NCBI RefSeq assembly: GCF_030268885.1
Contig: NZ_BSSA01000018.1
Coordinates: forward strand, 1 to 64,000
Reading direction: 5' to 3'
DNA length: 64,000 nt
From: Kitasatospora phosalacinea
GTDB taxonomy: Bacteria > Actinomycetota > Actinomycetes > Streptomycetales > Streptomycetaceae
The notes under the pieces: model-generated
Told to the model about the DNA's origin: nothing
Database searches by the model: none
What the model saw: only the letters and a program-made list of their open reading frames with translations
Shown: positions 8,620 through 19,581 of the stretch, in pieces
How positions within the stretch are numbered: position 1 is the stretch's first letter
Layout of the letters: each line of letters begins with the position of its first letter
Program-made: the position numbers and the translations under genes

Positions 8620-9297
8620 ATGAGCGGCACCGGCGACGAGACGCGTTCCGGGGCGCTGTGCGCGGTGCACCTGCCGCGGGCCGGCCGGCCCCTGATCGGG
8701 CGGCCCTGGCGGCCCGAGCCCGAGGCGGAGGAACTGCCGCGGCTCGGCCGCTTCCCGGCCGTCCAGCCCGGGCAGCCCGCGATCGAGCGGCTCGCCCCGA
8801 CGTCCGCCCTGGTCGGCTACCGCGGGCCGACGGCCTGCGCCGCCGCGGGCATCACCTACCGGCAGCTCGACTACTGGGCGCGCACCGGCCTGCTGGAGCC
8901 CTCGGTGCGCTCCGCGTACCCGGCCGGGGCGCAGCGGCTGTACAGCTTCCGGGACATTCTGCTGCTGAAAATCGTCAAGCGGCTGCTGGACGCGGGCGTG
9001 TCGCTGCAGAACATCCGGGTGGCCGTCACCCACCTGCAGTCCGCCGACCAGGCCGGGCTGACCGGGCTGACCCTGATGTGCGACGGCGCGACGGTCTACG
9101 AGTGCACCTCGCCGCAGCAGGTGGTCGACCTGCTGAACGGCGGGCAGGGCGTGTTCGGCATCGCGGTCGGCGCGGTCTGGCAGGAGCTGGAGACCACCCT
9201 GGGCCGGCTGCACGGCGAGCGCACCGACACCGGCGAGACGCTGATCGGCCACGACCCGGGCGACGAGCTGGCGCAGCGCCGCAACCGCGCGGTCTGA
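8620..9297 (+). CDS. MerR-family transcriptional regulator (second in the GarA locus)
   Basis: A 225-residue regulator with a MerR DNA-binding domain in the middle (residues about 65-145: YRGPTACAAAGITYRQLDYW, SAYPAGAQRLYSFRDILLLK) and a C-terminal effector-like region. It corresponds to the mycobacterial Rv1830-type gene that follows the bifunctional nuclease. The ATG at 8620 has GGACGGAGG 6 bases upstream; an in-frame TTG at 8614 is the alternative. The regulon is unknown. Confidence 0.86.
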   Translation: MSGTGDETRSGALCAVHLPRAGRPLIGRPWRPEPEAEELPRLGRFPAVQPGQPAIERLAPTSALVGYRGPTACAAAGITYRQLDYWARTGLLEPSVRSAYPAGAQRLYSFRDILLLKIVKRLLDAGVSLQNIRVAVTHLQSADQAGLTGLTLMCDGATVYECTSPQQVVDLLNGGQGVFGIAVGAVWQELETTLGRLHGERTDTGETLIGHDPGDELAQRRNRAV

Positions 9298-9342
9298 CCC
9301 CCGGCGGGAACCGCGGGGGCGGGCCGGTTCGTCCTCCCGTCC

Positions 9343-10074
9343 GTGTCGACGATCTTGAGGTGTGCGGGGCGGCGGGCCCGGGCGGCGTGGTGCGCGGTGC
9401 GGCCGGCGGACCGGCGGCGGCAGCGCCGCTGGTTCCAGGCGGTGGTGCTGTGCTCCGCGCTGGGGCTGGCGCCGAGCGCCTGGCTGCACCTCGGCCGGTC
9501 CGCGAAGGTCGGCACGGTGGCGAGCGCGCCCGGGGCCCCCGTCGCGGTGGTGTTCGGCGCCGGGCTGATGGACGGCGTTCCCTCCCCGTACCTGGCGCAC
9601 CGGCTGGACGCGGCGCTGGAGCTGTACCGGGCGCACAAGGTCCGGGCGATCCTGGTGACCGGCGACAACGGCACCGTCCAGTACGACGAGACCGACGCGA
9701 TGCGCGCGTACCTGATCGAGCGCGGGGTGCCCGCGGTGCGGGTGGTCGGCGACTACGCGGGCTTCGACACCTGGGACTCGTGCAGCCGGGCGCACCGGAT
9801 CTTCGGCGTGGACCGGGCGCTGCTGGTCAGCCAGACCTTCCACGTCCGGCGGGCGCTGGCGCTGTGCGAGGCGGCCGGGATCGACGCGTACGGGGTCGGG
9901 GTGGAGGAGTGGCACGACACCACCTGGAAGTACGGCGAGGCGCGGGAGGTCGGCAGTGCGGTGAAGGCGGCGCTGAGCGTGCTGCTGCGGCCGGACCCGA
10001 CGCTGCTGGGGCCGCACGAGGACGGGGTGGCGCGGGCGCTCGCGGACGCGGCGGGGGGCGCCGGGCAGGGCTGA
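9343..10074 (+). CDS. SanA/YdcF family (DUF218) membrane-anchored protein
   Basis: A 243-residue protein with an Arg-rich N-terminus, one membrane segment (residues about 30-48, FQAVVLCSALGLAPSAWL) and a DUF218 domain with its conserved blocks VVFGAGLMDGVPSPYLAHRL, LVTGDNGT, and SQTFHVRRALALCEAAG. Homologues (SanA, ElyC, YdcF) act in envelope barrier function; SanA is linked to vancomycin sensitivity. The exact reaction is not known. The GTG start at 9343 has no strong ribosome site, so the true start might differ by a few codons. Confidence 0.82.
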   Translation: MSTILRCAGRRARAAWCAVRPADRRRQRRWFQAVVLCSALGLAPSAWLHLGRSAKVGTVASAPGAPVAVVFGAGLMDGVPSPYLAHRLDAALELYRAHKVRAILVTGDNGTVQYDETDAMRAYLIERGVPAVRVVGDYAGFDTWDSCSRAHRIFGVDRALLVSQTFHVRRALALCEAAGIDAYGVGVEEWHDTTWKYGEAREVGSAVKAALSVLLRPDPTLLGPHEDGVARALADAAGGAGQG

Positions 10075-10110
10075 GCGGGGATTGTCGGTGGTGCGCGGGA
10101 TGATCGAGCG

Positions 10111-11490
10111 GTGCGGACCGTGCCGAGCATCCTCCACCTCGACATGGACGCCTTCTTCGCCGCGGTGGAGCAGGCGTCCAAGCCGAGCCTGCGCGGCAAG
10201 CCCGTCGTCGTCGGCGGCCTCGGCGGGCGCGGCGTGGTCTCCACCGCCTCCTACGAGGCGCGCAGGTTCGGGGTGCACTCGGCGATGCCGATGGCGCAGG
10301 CCCGTCGGCTGTGCCCGAACGCGGCCTTCCTGACCGGCCGGTTCGACGCCTACCGGGCCAACAGCGAGATCGTCATGGGCCTGCTGCGGGAGCGCTCCCC
10401 GCTGGTCGAGCCGCTCAGCCTGGACGAGGCCTTCGTCGACCTGGAGGCCGGGCCGTACGGGCCCGCGCTGGCCGCCGCGACCACGCCCGCCGAGGGGGCG
10501 CAGCTGGTGCTGGCCCTGGCCGAGGACCTGCGGGCGGACATCGTGGAGCGCACCGGGCTGACCGCGTCCGTCGGTGTCGCCGGGTCCAAGCTGATGGCCA
10601 AGATCGCCTCCGAGCAGGCCAAGCCGGACGGGCTGGTGCTGATCGAGCCCGGCACCGAGCGGGCGGTGCTGGCCCCGATGCCGGTGCGGGCCCTGCCCGG
10701 GATCGGGCCCGCGACCGAACAGGCGCTGCGCCGGGCCGGGTTGACCACGGTGGCGGACCTCGCGGAGGCCGGGTTCGAGGAGCTGGTCGCCCTGCTCGGG
10801 AAGGCGCACGGCGCGGGCGTGTTCCAGATGGCGCTCGGCTGGGACGAGCGGCCGGTGGTGCCGGACCGGGACGCCAAGTCGGTGTCGGTGGAGGACACCT
10901 TCGAGGTCGACCTCGCCGACCGGGACCGCATCCTGTACGAGATCGAGCAGTTGGCCGCGCGCTGCGTGCGGCGGCTGCGGGCGGCCGGGCGCTCCGGGCG
11001 GACGGTGGTGCTCAAGGTCCGGCGGTTCGACTTCTCCACGCTGACCCGCTCCGAGACGCTGCGCGGGCCGACGGACGACGCGGAGGTGATCGCCGCGACG
11101 GCGCGGCGGCTGGCGACGCAGGTCGACGTCACGGGCGGGGTGCGGCTGCTGGGCGTGGGCGTCGCGCAGCTCGCGGACTACACCCAGGAGGACCTGTTCG
11201 CCCAACTGGAGCGGGAGGAACGGGAGTCGGGCCCGGCGGCGGTGGTCGAGGAGACGGTCGAGGAGGCGGTGGAGGTCGACCCGGCGGCCCGGCGGTGGTG
11301 GCCCGGGCAGGACGTCACGCACCGCGAGTTCGGGCCCGGTTGGGTGCAGGGCAGCGGGGTCGGGCGGGTGACGGTGCGGTTCGAGACGCCGTACTCGGGG
11401 GTGGGGCGGGTGCGCACGTTCGCGGTGGGGGACGGGGATTTGGAGCCCTCGGGGGCGCTGCCGCTCCGGCCTCCGGCGGGCGGGGGCTGA
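10111..11490 (+). CDS. dinB: DNA polymerase IV (Y-family, DinB)
   Basis: A 459-residue translesion polymerase. The palm motifs LHLDMDAFFAAVEQ (residues 5-18) and SLDEAFVDLE are intact, giving the metal-binding Asp/Asp-Glu set; KLMAKIASEQAKPDG and the little-finger domain follow. The C-terminus (about 395-459) adds an extension containing RRWWPGQDVTHREFGPGWVQ, a form usual in streptomycete DinB proteins, not the simple beta-clamp peptide. It copies damaged DNA with low fidelity. GTG start; it follows the SanA-like gene by 36 bases and may be co-transcribed. Confidence 0.93.
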   Translation: MRTVPSILHLDMDAFFAAVEQASKPSLRGKPVVVGGLGGRGVVSTASYEARRFGVHSAMPMAQARRLCPNAAFLTGRFDAYRANSEIVMGLLRERSPLVEPLSLDEAFVDLEAGPYGPALAAATTPAEGAQLVLALAEDLRADIVERTGLTASVGVAGSKLMAKIASEQAKPDGLVLIEPGTERAVLAPMPVRALPGIGPATEQALRRAGLTTVADLAEAGFEELVALLGKAHGAGVFQMALGWDERPVVPDRDAKSVSVEDTFEVDLADRDRILYEIEQLAARCVRRLRAAGRSGRTVVLKVRRFDFSTLTRSETLRGPTDDAEVIAATARRLATQVDVTGGVRLLGVGVAQLADYTQEDLFAQLEREERESGPAAVVEETVEEAVEVDPAARRWWPGQDVTHREFGPGWVQGSGVGRVTVRFETPYSGVGRVRTFAVGDGDLEPSGALPLRPPAGGG

Positions 11491-11502
11491 GCGCGCGGGA
11501 AA

Positions 11503-11543
11503 GGGAGCACCCCCCGCCGATGCCCGTGGCGAGGGGTGCTCCC
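11503..11543. terminator. bidirectional terminator between convergent genes
   Basis: A perfect 11-bp inverted repeat (GGGAGCACCCC at 11503-11513, GGGGTGCTCCC at 11533-11543) lies between the convergent dinB and MFS stops and can end transcription from both sides. Confidence 0.75.
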
Positions 11544-11581
11544 TGTTGCTCGCGTGTGTCCAGGACGCGAGGGGGACGCCG

Positions 11582-13054
11582 TCAGGCGTCGGTCTTGGTG
11601 AGCGCCGGGGCGGCCTGCTCGGCGGGGGAGGCCGGGGCGGACTTGGCGGCGCGGATGGCGAACGGGACGACCGCGGCGACCAGGCACATCGCGCCGGCCA
11701 CCCAGAAGGCGTTCTGGTAGGCGTTCTCGGTGGGGAGCTGCACGGGGATCGGCAGCTTGAGGGTGTCGCCGGTGAGGATCGCGCTCATCACGGCGGTGCC
11801 GACCGCGCCGCCGACGGTGCGCAGCACGGCGTTCATGCCGTTGGCGATGCCGGACTGCTCGGCGGGGACGGCGCCGTTGATGTAGGCGGGCATCGCCGCG
11901 TAGGCGAGGCCGACGCCGAGGCCGAAGACCGCGGAGGAGAAGTAGAGGTCGAACTCGGCGCCGTGGCGCAGCGCCAGGTAGGCCATCGAGACGGCGCCGA
12001 GGAGGCCGCCGAGGACCAGCGGGAGGCGGGGACCGCGGCGGGCGATCAGCAGGGCGCCGAGCGGGGCGGCGACCATCGAGCCGATCGCGGAGGGCAGCAG
12101 CATGACGCCGGCGTGCAGGACGGTGGCGGTGAAGCCGTAGTGGGCGAGCTTCTCCGGGGTCTGCGCGAAGTTGCTGATCACCATGAACGAGCCGTACATG
12201 CCGAAGCCGATCAGCAGGCCGGAGAGGTTGGTGAAGGCGACGGCGGGGCGGGCCATCATCGACAGGTCGACCAGCGGGTGGGTGACCTTGGACTCGACGA
12301 GGACCCAGAGCAGGGCGACCACGGCGGCGACGGCGAACAGACCGAGGGTGCGGTTGGAGGTCCAGCCCCAGTGGTTGCCCTGGCTGACGGCGACCAGCAG
12401 GGCGGAGAGCCAGCCGGCCAGGGTGAGCGCGCCGAGCGGGTCGGCGCCGCCCTCCTTGTCGACGACCGGGTCGGTGGGCACCCGCAGGACCACCAGGGCG
12501 ACCGCGACCAGGCCGAAGACCAGGCCCATCCAGAAGATCGACTTGTAGCTCCAGTGCTCCAGCAGCAGGCCGGTGGCGACCAGGCCCAGGCCGGAGCCGA
12601 CGCCCATCGAGGCGGAGATCGCGGCGACGCCGCCGGTGACCTTGTGCCGGGGCAGCTCGTCGCGGACGATGCTGATCGCCAGCGGCAGCACGCCGCCGCC
12701 CGCGCCCTGCAGCACCCGGGCCACCAGCAGCCAGGTGAAGGAGTGGGTGCACACGGCGAGGCCGGAGCCGAGAACCAGGCCGGCCAGCGAGACCAGCAGC
12801 ATGGGCTTGCGCCCGCGCAGGTCGCCGAAGCGGCCGAGCAGCGGGGTGAGGACCGCGGCGGAGAGCAGGTTGGCGGTCATCAGCCAGGTGATGCTGGAGC
12901 CCGAGACGTTCAGCTCGCGGGCCAGGCCCGGCAGGATCGGGACGACCGCGGTCTGCACCACGCTGAAGGCCAGCATGGCCAGGATCAGGGCGGGCAGGAC
13001 CCGGGCGCTGGTGGGCTTGGCGGCCGTGGGGGTGGGCTGTGGTGCCTCACTCAC
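11582..13054 (-). CDS. MFS drug-efflux transporter (DHA family, EmrB/QacA type)
   Basis: A 490-residue polytopic membrane protein with about 12-14 membrane segments. The loop GRFGDLRGRKPML after the second segment is the MFS motif A, and RVLQGAGGGVLPLAIS is the motif B/C region typical of drug:H+ antiporters. It probably exports a small hydrophobic compound; the substrate is unknown. GTG start with GGAGGAG upstream. An inverted repeat close to the start (13071-13111) may be the operator of a regulator that is not encoded beside it. Confidence 0.9.
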   Translation of the reverse strand: MSEAPQPTPTAAKPTSARVLPALILAMLAFSVVQTAVVPILPGLARELNVSGSSITWLMTANLLSAAVLTPLLGRFGDLRGRKPMLLVSLAGLVLGSGLAVCTHSFTWLLVARVLQGAGGGVLPLAISIVRDELPRHKVTGGVAAISASMGVGSGLGLVATGLLLEHWSYKSIFWMGLVFGLVAVALVVLRVPTDPVVDKEGGADPLGALTLAGWLSALLVAVSQGNHWGWTSNRTLGLFAVAAVVALLWVLVESKVTHPLVDLSMMARPAVAFTNLSGLLIGFGMYGSFMVISNFAQTPEKLAHYGFTATVLHAGVMLLPSAIGSMVAAPLGALLIARRGPRLPLVLGGLLGAVSMAYLALRHGAEFDLYFSSAVFGLGVGLAYAAMPAYINGAVPAEQSGIANGMNAVLRTVGGAVGTAVMSAILTGDTLKLPIPVQLPTENAYQNAFWVAGAMCLVAAVVPFAIRAAKSAPASPAEQAAPALTKTDA

Positions 13055-13070
13055 GGGGACTCCTCCGACG

Positions 13071-13111
13071 GGTTGCTTCAGACAGGCGATAGTGCATGAA
13101 CTGAAGTAACC
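13071..13111 (-). promoter_or_regulatory. inverted repeat upstream of the MFS gene
   Basis: GGTTGCTTCAG (13071-13081) and CTGAAGTAACC (13101-13111) are complementary at 10 of 11 positions, separated by 19 bases and 17-57 bases before the MFS start. Efflux genes are often repressed by MarR or TetR proteins binding such dyads. No regulator gene is adjacent, so the partner is unknown. Confidence 0.45.
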
Positions 13112-13169
13112 ATGTCGGGAGATGCTTCACTCTGTCAAATATCGATCGGTGAAGCTTTGGCAAAGCGCC

Positions 13170-13199
13170 GGCCCCGGCCCGCCGGAGCGGACCGGGGCC
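13170..13199 (-). terminator. terminator hairpin after the DUF2382 gene
   Basis: Arms 13170-13182 and 13187-13199 pair at 12 of 13 positions around a 4-base loop, 25 bases past the stop of the minus-strand PRC/DUF2382 gene. Confidence 0.6.
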
Positions 13200-13223
13200 G
13201 GGGCCCGGTGGTGCGGCGGGCCG

Positions 13224-14351
13224 TCAGGAGCGCAGCGGCTCCGGGCGGGCGTGCTCGGCACCGCCGCCCGCGGCGGACGGCTGCGGCTTCGCCGCGGTCG
13301 GCGACTGCGGCTGCGCGTTCCACGGCTGCCGCTGCTGCGCCCCCTCGCCGTCCCCGCCGCCGGCGGCCGCGTCGTGCACCTCCACCTGCTCGCGGCGCAG
13401 CTCCTCGCGGACCACCTCCTCCTCGGTGTACCGCTCCACCACCAGGCGCACCCGCTCGATCGGCGCCAGGTACTTGCGCACCACCGGACGCTCCTCGCGC
13501 AGCGTGACCTCCTCGACCGCCTCGGCGATCTCCTGCTCGCTCAGCGCCGCCCGCTCCGCGTCCGACACCGGGATCCGCTCCACCCGCACCCGCTCGCGCA
13601 CCACCGGCACCCGGCGCTCCACCTGCTCGGTGGTCACGTACTTGCGCAGCCGGGTGGTGCCCACCGCGTGCCACTCGGTGGTGATGTCGATCCGCTCCTC
13701 GCGGCAGGTGATCTCCACCGGTGCGGTCGGCCGCGCCCCGTCCGGGCGCTCCGCCGGGGCGGACTGCTGCTGGTGCTGCTGGTGCTGCTGGTGCTGGTGC
13801 TGCTGCGTCGCCGGTTCGGTCCGGGTCGCGGCGAAGGCCGTCGGCGCGGCGGCCGCGGCGGCGACCGGGGCGGCCGCGGGCGCCGGGGCGGGGGCCGGGG
13901 CCGGGCTGGGGGTGGAGGCGACGGTGCCGAAGTCGCGGTCCGCCGCGTGCTCCTGGCGCGGGTGCTCCTTCGCGGCCGCACCCGCGGACCCCGCCGTCCC
14001 GGCCGCGGCCTTCGCCGCGGGGCCCGAACCGGCGTCGCCGCCGGTGTCCAGTCCGTAGTAGCGGTACAGCTGCAACTCCTGGGCCGGGGAGAGGTGCTGG
14101 CCCACGCCGAAGTCCGGGGACTCCTTGATCAGCGACTTGTCGTACGGGACGCGCAACTCGTCGCCCGCGAACTCGCTGGTGGTCAGCGGGACGAAGGCGT
14201 CCCGGCCGAAGATCCCCGTGCGGACGGCCGCCCACTCCGGCTCGCCGGTGGCGTCGTCCAGGTACACCTCGTCGACCGTGCCGATCTTGTCACCGTTCCG
14301 GTCGACCGCCTTGTGTCCGATCAGGTCGCGCGGATCGATATCGGTCTGCAC
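13224..14351 (-). CDS. PRC-barrel and DUF2382 domain stress protein
   Basis: A 375-residue protein. Residues 1-95 are a PRC barrel (DLIGHKAVDRNGDKIGTVDE, GIFGRDAFVPL); residues 96-200 are a low-complexity Ala/Pro/Gln/His linker; residues about 210-320 are the DUF2382 domain (EITCREERIDITTEWHAVGT, EVTLREERPVVRKYL), rich in charged repeats. Such proteins are general stress proteins of unknown biochemistry in actinobacteria and cyanobacteria. GTG start with GGAGGA. It is divergent from the gcvP riboswitch. The Gln/His stretch is encoded by imperfect CTG-type triplet repeats near 13763-13807, which could vary in length. Confidence 0.88.
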   Translation of the reverse strand: MQTDIDPRDLIGHKAVDRNGDKIGTVDEVYLDDATGEPEWAAVRTGIFGRDAFVPLTTSEFAGDELRVPYDKSLIKESPDFGVGQHLSPAQELQLYRYYGLDTGGDAGSGPAAKAAAGTAGSAGAAAKEHPRQEHAADRDFGTVASTPSPAPAPAPAPAAAPVAAAAAAPTAFAATRTEPATQQHQHQQHQQHQQQSAPAERPDGARPTAPVEITCREERIDITTEWHAVGTTRLRKYVTTEQVERRVPVVRERVRVERIPVSDAERAALSEQEIAEAVEEVTLREERPVVRKYLAPIERVRLVVERYTEEEVVREELRREQVEVHDAAAGGGDGEGAQQRQPWNAQPQSPTAAKPQPSAAGGGAEHARPEPLRS

Positions 14352-14548
14352 GCTGTCCTCCAGTCCTGCTGCTCCTCAGGGGTCTGTTGCGGGCGGCGGT
14401 CGGAGGAGCGTGCCGGGCCGCCACTTCACACCAAACGGCACGTAACGGACGGCGGCACTCCGGAAGCCGCCGTCCGGGGCAGATCACAGGGCCGCACCGG
14501 TGATCGGAAGGGCCCGCGCTGGTAACCTCGGAGGCGACCGCCGAGCCC

Positions 14549-14782
14549 GCTCGGGAGAGTCCCGACCCCGCTGAACGGGGGGTGCGGGACGCCGAAGGAG
14601 CAACCCCTCCCCGGAATCTCTCAGGCATCCGTACCGAGCGAGAACAGGTCACTCTGGAAAGCAGGGCAGGACCGTCGGCACCGGAGCCGGTCGGACCCGC
14701 CCTCGCCGACGGTGCAAGCCGTGCGGGCCCCGGCCCGGACGCGTGAAGCTCTCAGGTACCGATGACAGAGGGGGAGGCTGAC
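14549..14782 (+). promoter_or_regulatory. tandem glycine riboswitch
   Basis: Two glycine aptamers lie in series before gcvP within the 514-base gap 14352-14865. The first (about 14549-14657) shows GGGAGAGTCCC, GCCGAAGGAGCAA, CTCTCAGGCA and ACTCTGG; the second (about 14700-14782) shows GTGCAAGCC, GAAGCTCTCAGGTACCGATG and ACAGAGGGGG. These are the conserved cores of the glycine riboswitch, which turns glycine-cleavage genes on when glycine is plentiful. A TAACCT -10 element at 14522-14527 would start the transcript just before it. The rest of the gap toward the DUF2382 gene shows nothing clear. Confidence 0.93.
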
Positions 14783-14865
14783 GGGTTCGCCCGCCCGCCC
14801 GGCTTCCACGGCAGTCGGTCGGCGTGCGTACCACCGCCGGTCCGCGACCAGGAGGCCCGACCCCC

Positions 14866-17736
<2,871 letters not shown>

Positions 17737-17746
17737 CGCGTGACAC

Positions 17747-17786
17747 GAAGCCGCCCGCCGGGGGAGTCCTCCCGGCGGGCGGCTTC
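17747..17786 (+). terminator. gcvP terminator
   Basis: A perfect 16-bp inverted repeat (17747-17762 with 17771-17786, loop GGAGTCCT) begins 10 bases after the gcvP stop. A very similar hairpin at 17884-17923 serves the convergent gene. Confidence 0.85.
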
Positions 17787-17805
17787 TGCGTGGGCCCTTC
17801 CGCCG

Positions 17806-17837
17806 CGCGCAGTTCCCCGCGCCCCTGGCGGGGCGCA
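17806..17837. repeat. dispersed streptomycete intergenic element
   Basis: The bases GCGCAGTTCCCCGCGCCCCT followed by GGCGGGGCGC form a short hairpin between the two terminators. From memory this motif recurs in intergenic regions of many streptomycete genomes, where its role is unknown. Only one copy is seen in this window. Confidence 0.5.
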
Positions 17838-17883
17838 GGGGGAGGGCTGCGCCTTCGGCGGGGCGGGAGGGGGAGGGAACGGA

Positions 17884-17923
17884 GAAGCCGCCCGCCGGGG
17901 AGTTCTCCCGGGCGGGCGGCTTC
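17884..17923 (-). terminator. terminator of the DUF1844 gene
   Basis: GAAGCCGCCCGCC at 17884-17896 pairs perfectly with 17911-17923; further inner pairs extend the stem. It lies 13 bases past the minus-strand stop and is almost a copy of the gcvP terminator. Confidence 0.8.
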
Positions 17924-17935
17924 TGCGCGGGGGTG

Positions 17936-18310
17936 TCAGGAGTAGACGGGGCCGGTGAACTTCTCGCCGGGGCCGGTGCCGGGGGCGTCGGGGACGAGGG
18001 AGGCCTCGCGGAAGGCGAGCTGGAGGGAGCGGAGGCCGTCGCGGAGGGGGGCGGCGTGGAAGTTGGAGATCTCGGGGGCCCCGGCGGTGACCAGGCCGGC
18101 CAGGGCGGTGATGAGCTTGCGGGCCTCGTCGAGGTCCTTGTCGGCCTCGCCGCCCTCGGCGAGGCCGCACTTGACGGCGGCGGCGCTCATCAGGTGGACG
18201 GCGACGGTGGTGATCACCTCGACGGCGGGGACCTCGGCGATGTCGCGGGTCAGGTCGTCGAAGCCGAGGGCCTGGTCGGACTCGTGCGAGTGGTCGGGCT
18301 GGCTGGTCAA
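17936..18310 (-). CDS. DUF1844 family protein
   Basis: A 124-residue soluble protein with the DUF1844 core (DIAEVPAVEVITTVAVHLMS, AAAVKCGLAEGGEADKDLDE). No function is known; the family is widely found beside infC in actinobacteria, as here, where it is divergent from infC. No ATG or GTG fits; the TTG at 18310 has CTCGGAG seven bases upstream and gives the family length, so it is preferred. Confidence 0.8.
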   Translation of the reverse strand: MTSQPDHSHESDQALGFDDLTRDIAEVPAVEVITTVAVHLMSAAAVKCGLAEGGEADKDLDEARKLITALAGLVTAGAPEISNFHAAPLRDGLRSLQLAFREASLVPDAPGTGPGEKFTGPVYS

Positions 18311-18406
18311 GGTGTCACTCCGAGGGGGCTGGTGCGAAAGCGCAGTACGCAAGGAGCGTACAAGGCGGCCGGGAGGGGGTTGGAATACCGGTCGGGTGGG
18401 AAACGC

Positions 18407-18415
18407 TGGTATGAT
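18407..18415 (+). promoter_or_regulatory. extended -10 promoter of infC operon
   Basis: TGGTATGAT matches an extended -10 element (TGN-TATGAT). It would start transcription near 18422, right at the strong hairpin that opens the infC leader. No good -35 box is visible at 17-18 bases. Confidence 0.5.
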
Positions 18416-18421
18416 TCGAGA

Positions 18422-18641
18422 CTGACCGGCCGGGCGACCCTTCGGGTTGCCCGGCCAGCAAGTGGAGGCTCCACTCAGGAGGCCCGAGAGGGCAACCGCG
18501 ACAGTCTCCCACCTGATCGGCCGAAGGGCCGACGGGTCCGGTCCGCGATGGGCGCCCGTGAGGGAGTGTCCGTCGGCAGTGGTGCCCGAGAGGGCGTCCC
18601 GGAACGTGTGGAGCCCCGCCTGTACCGTGCGGGGCTTTTTT
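18422..18641 (+). promoter_or_regulatory. infC leader RNA with intrinsic attenuator
   Basis: This is most of the 454-base gap 18311-18764. It holds a 13-bp hairpin at 18428-18456 (loop TTC), two copies of GCCCGAGAGGGC (18482-18493 and 18583-18594) that fold as GNRA-capped stems, and an intrinsic terminator AGCCCCGC ... GCGGGGCT followed by six T at 18612-18641. A second AGCCCCGC at 18683-18690 could compete for the terminator's 3' arm. In other bacteria the infC-rpmI-rplT operon is controlled by an L20-binding leader with such a terminator; the same logic is inferred here. Confidence 0.65.
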
Positions 18642-18764
18642 CGTGCGCTCGGTGCCCTCGACGGGCAGCGGAGCATGAATGAAGCCCCGCCCAGTGGTCG
18701 AATACCACTACGTGCGACCGCCGCCCGACGGCCGCATCGGAAAAGGTGCAACCGAGGAGGCCCC

Positions 18765-19448
18765 ATCAGCACCGAGCCCCGCATCAACGACCGGATTCGC
18801 GTCCCCGAGGTGCGACTCGTCGGTCCCAGCGGCGAGCAGGTCGGCATCGTCCCGCTCGCGAAGGCGCTGGAGCTTGCCCAGGAGTACGACCTGGACCTGG
18901 TCGAGGTCGCCGCCACGGCGCGCCCGCCGGTGTGCAAGCTCATGGACTACGGCAAGTTCAAGTACGAGTCGGCGATGAAGGCCCGTGAGGCGCGCAAGAA
19001 CCAGGCGCACACGGTCATCAAGGAGATGAAGCTCCGGCCGAAGATCGACCCGCACGACTACGACACCAAGAAGGGTCACGTCGTCCGGTTCCTCAAGCAG
19101 GGCGACAAGGTCAAGATCACGATCATGTTCCGCGGTCGTGAGCAGTCCCGCCCCGAGCTGGGCTTCCGACTGCTGCAGCGGCTCGCGGACGACGTCCAGG
19201 AGCTGGGCTTCGTGGAGTCCGCCCCGAAGCAGGACGGCCGAAACATGATCATGGTTCTCGGCCCGCACAAGAAGAAGACCGAGGCCATGGCCGAGGCCCG
19301 CGCCGCCGCTGACGCCCGCAAGGCGGAGCGGCAGGGTCGCGGACCGGCCGCGGACCAGGCGGAGGAGGAGGTGGCCGAGGAGGCCGCCGCCGAGACCGTC
19401 GAGGCCGCCGAGGTCGAGCAGCCCGCCGAGGCTGCCCAGGACGCCTGA
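18765..19448 (+). CDS. infC: translation initiation factor IF-3 with non-canonical AUC start
   Basis: A 227-residue IF-3: N-terminal domain INDRIRVPEVRLVGPSGEQV, lysine-rich linker, C-terminal domain RPKIDPHDYDTKKGHVVRFL and VKITIMFRGREQ. It keeps subunits apart and checks the initiator tRNA and start codon. The C-terminus adds about 45 Glu/Ala-rich residues common in actinobacteria. The conserved beginning ISTEPRIND starts at an ATC codon four bases after CGAGGAGG, with no usable ATG/GTG near; an ATG at 18675 would add 30 unconserved residues. Atypical starts let IF-3 repress its own translation in E. coli (AUU). Confidence 0.93.
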   Translation: MSTEPRINDRIRVPEVRLVGPSGEQVGIVPLAKALELAQEYDLDLVEVAATARPPVCKLMDYGKFKYESAMKAREARKNQAHTVIKEMKLRPKIDPHDYDTKKGHVVRFLKQGDKVKITIMFRGREQSRPELGFRLLQRLADDVQELGFVESAPKQDGRNMIMVLGPHKKKTEAMAEARAAADARKAERQGRGPAADQAEEEVAEEAAAETVEAAEVEQPAEAAQDA

Positions 19449-19523
19449 GCCTTCGGGTTCGGGGGCCGGGGAGCCGAGGCACCCGGTTCCGGGGCGTCCC
19501 GCCCTGGAGACGAGATCCATCCA

Positions 19524-19557
19524 GTTCCGGCCCGCGCCGCACGGCGCGGGCCGGAAC
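19524..19557 (+). promoter_or_regulatory. strong hairpin between infC and rpmI
   Basis: A perfect 15-bp stem (19524-19538 with 19543-19557) ends seven bases before the rpmI ribosome site. It has no T-run, so it looks like an RNA processing or translational-control element, not a terminator. A smaller 9-bp hairpin (19783-19803) lies between rpmI and rplT. Confidence 0.5.
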
Positions 19558-19581
19558 GGACCGACGAGGAGAAACGGCGAC

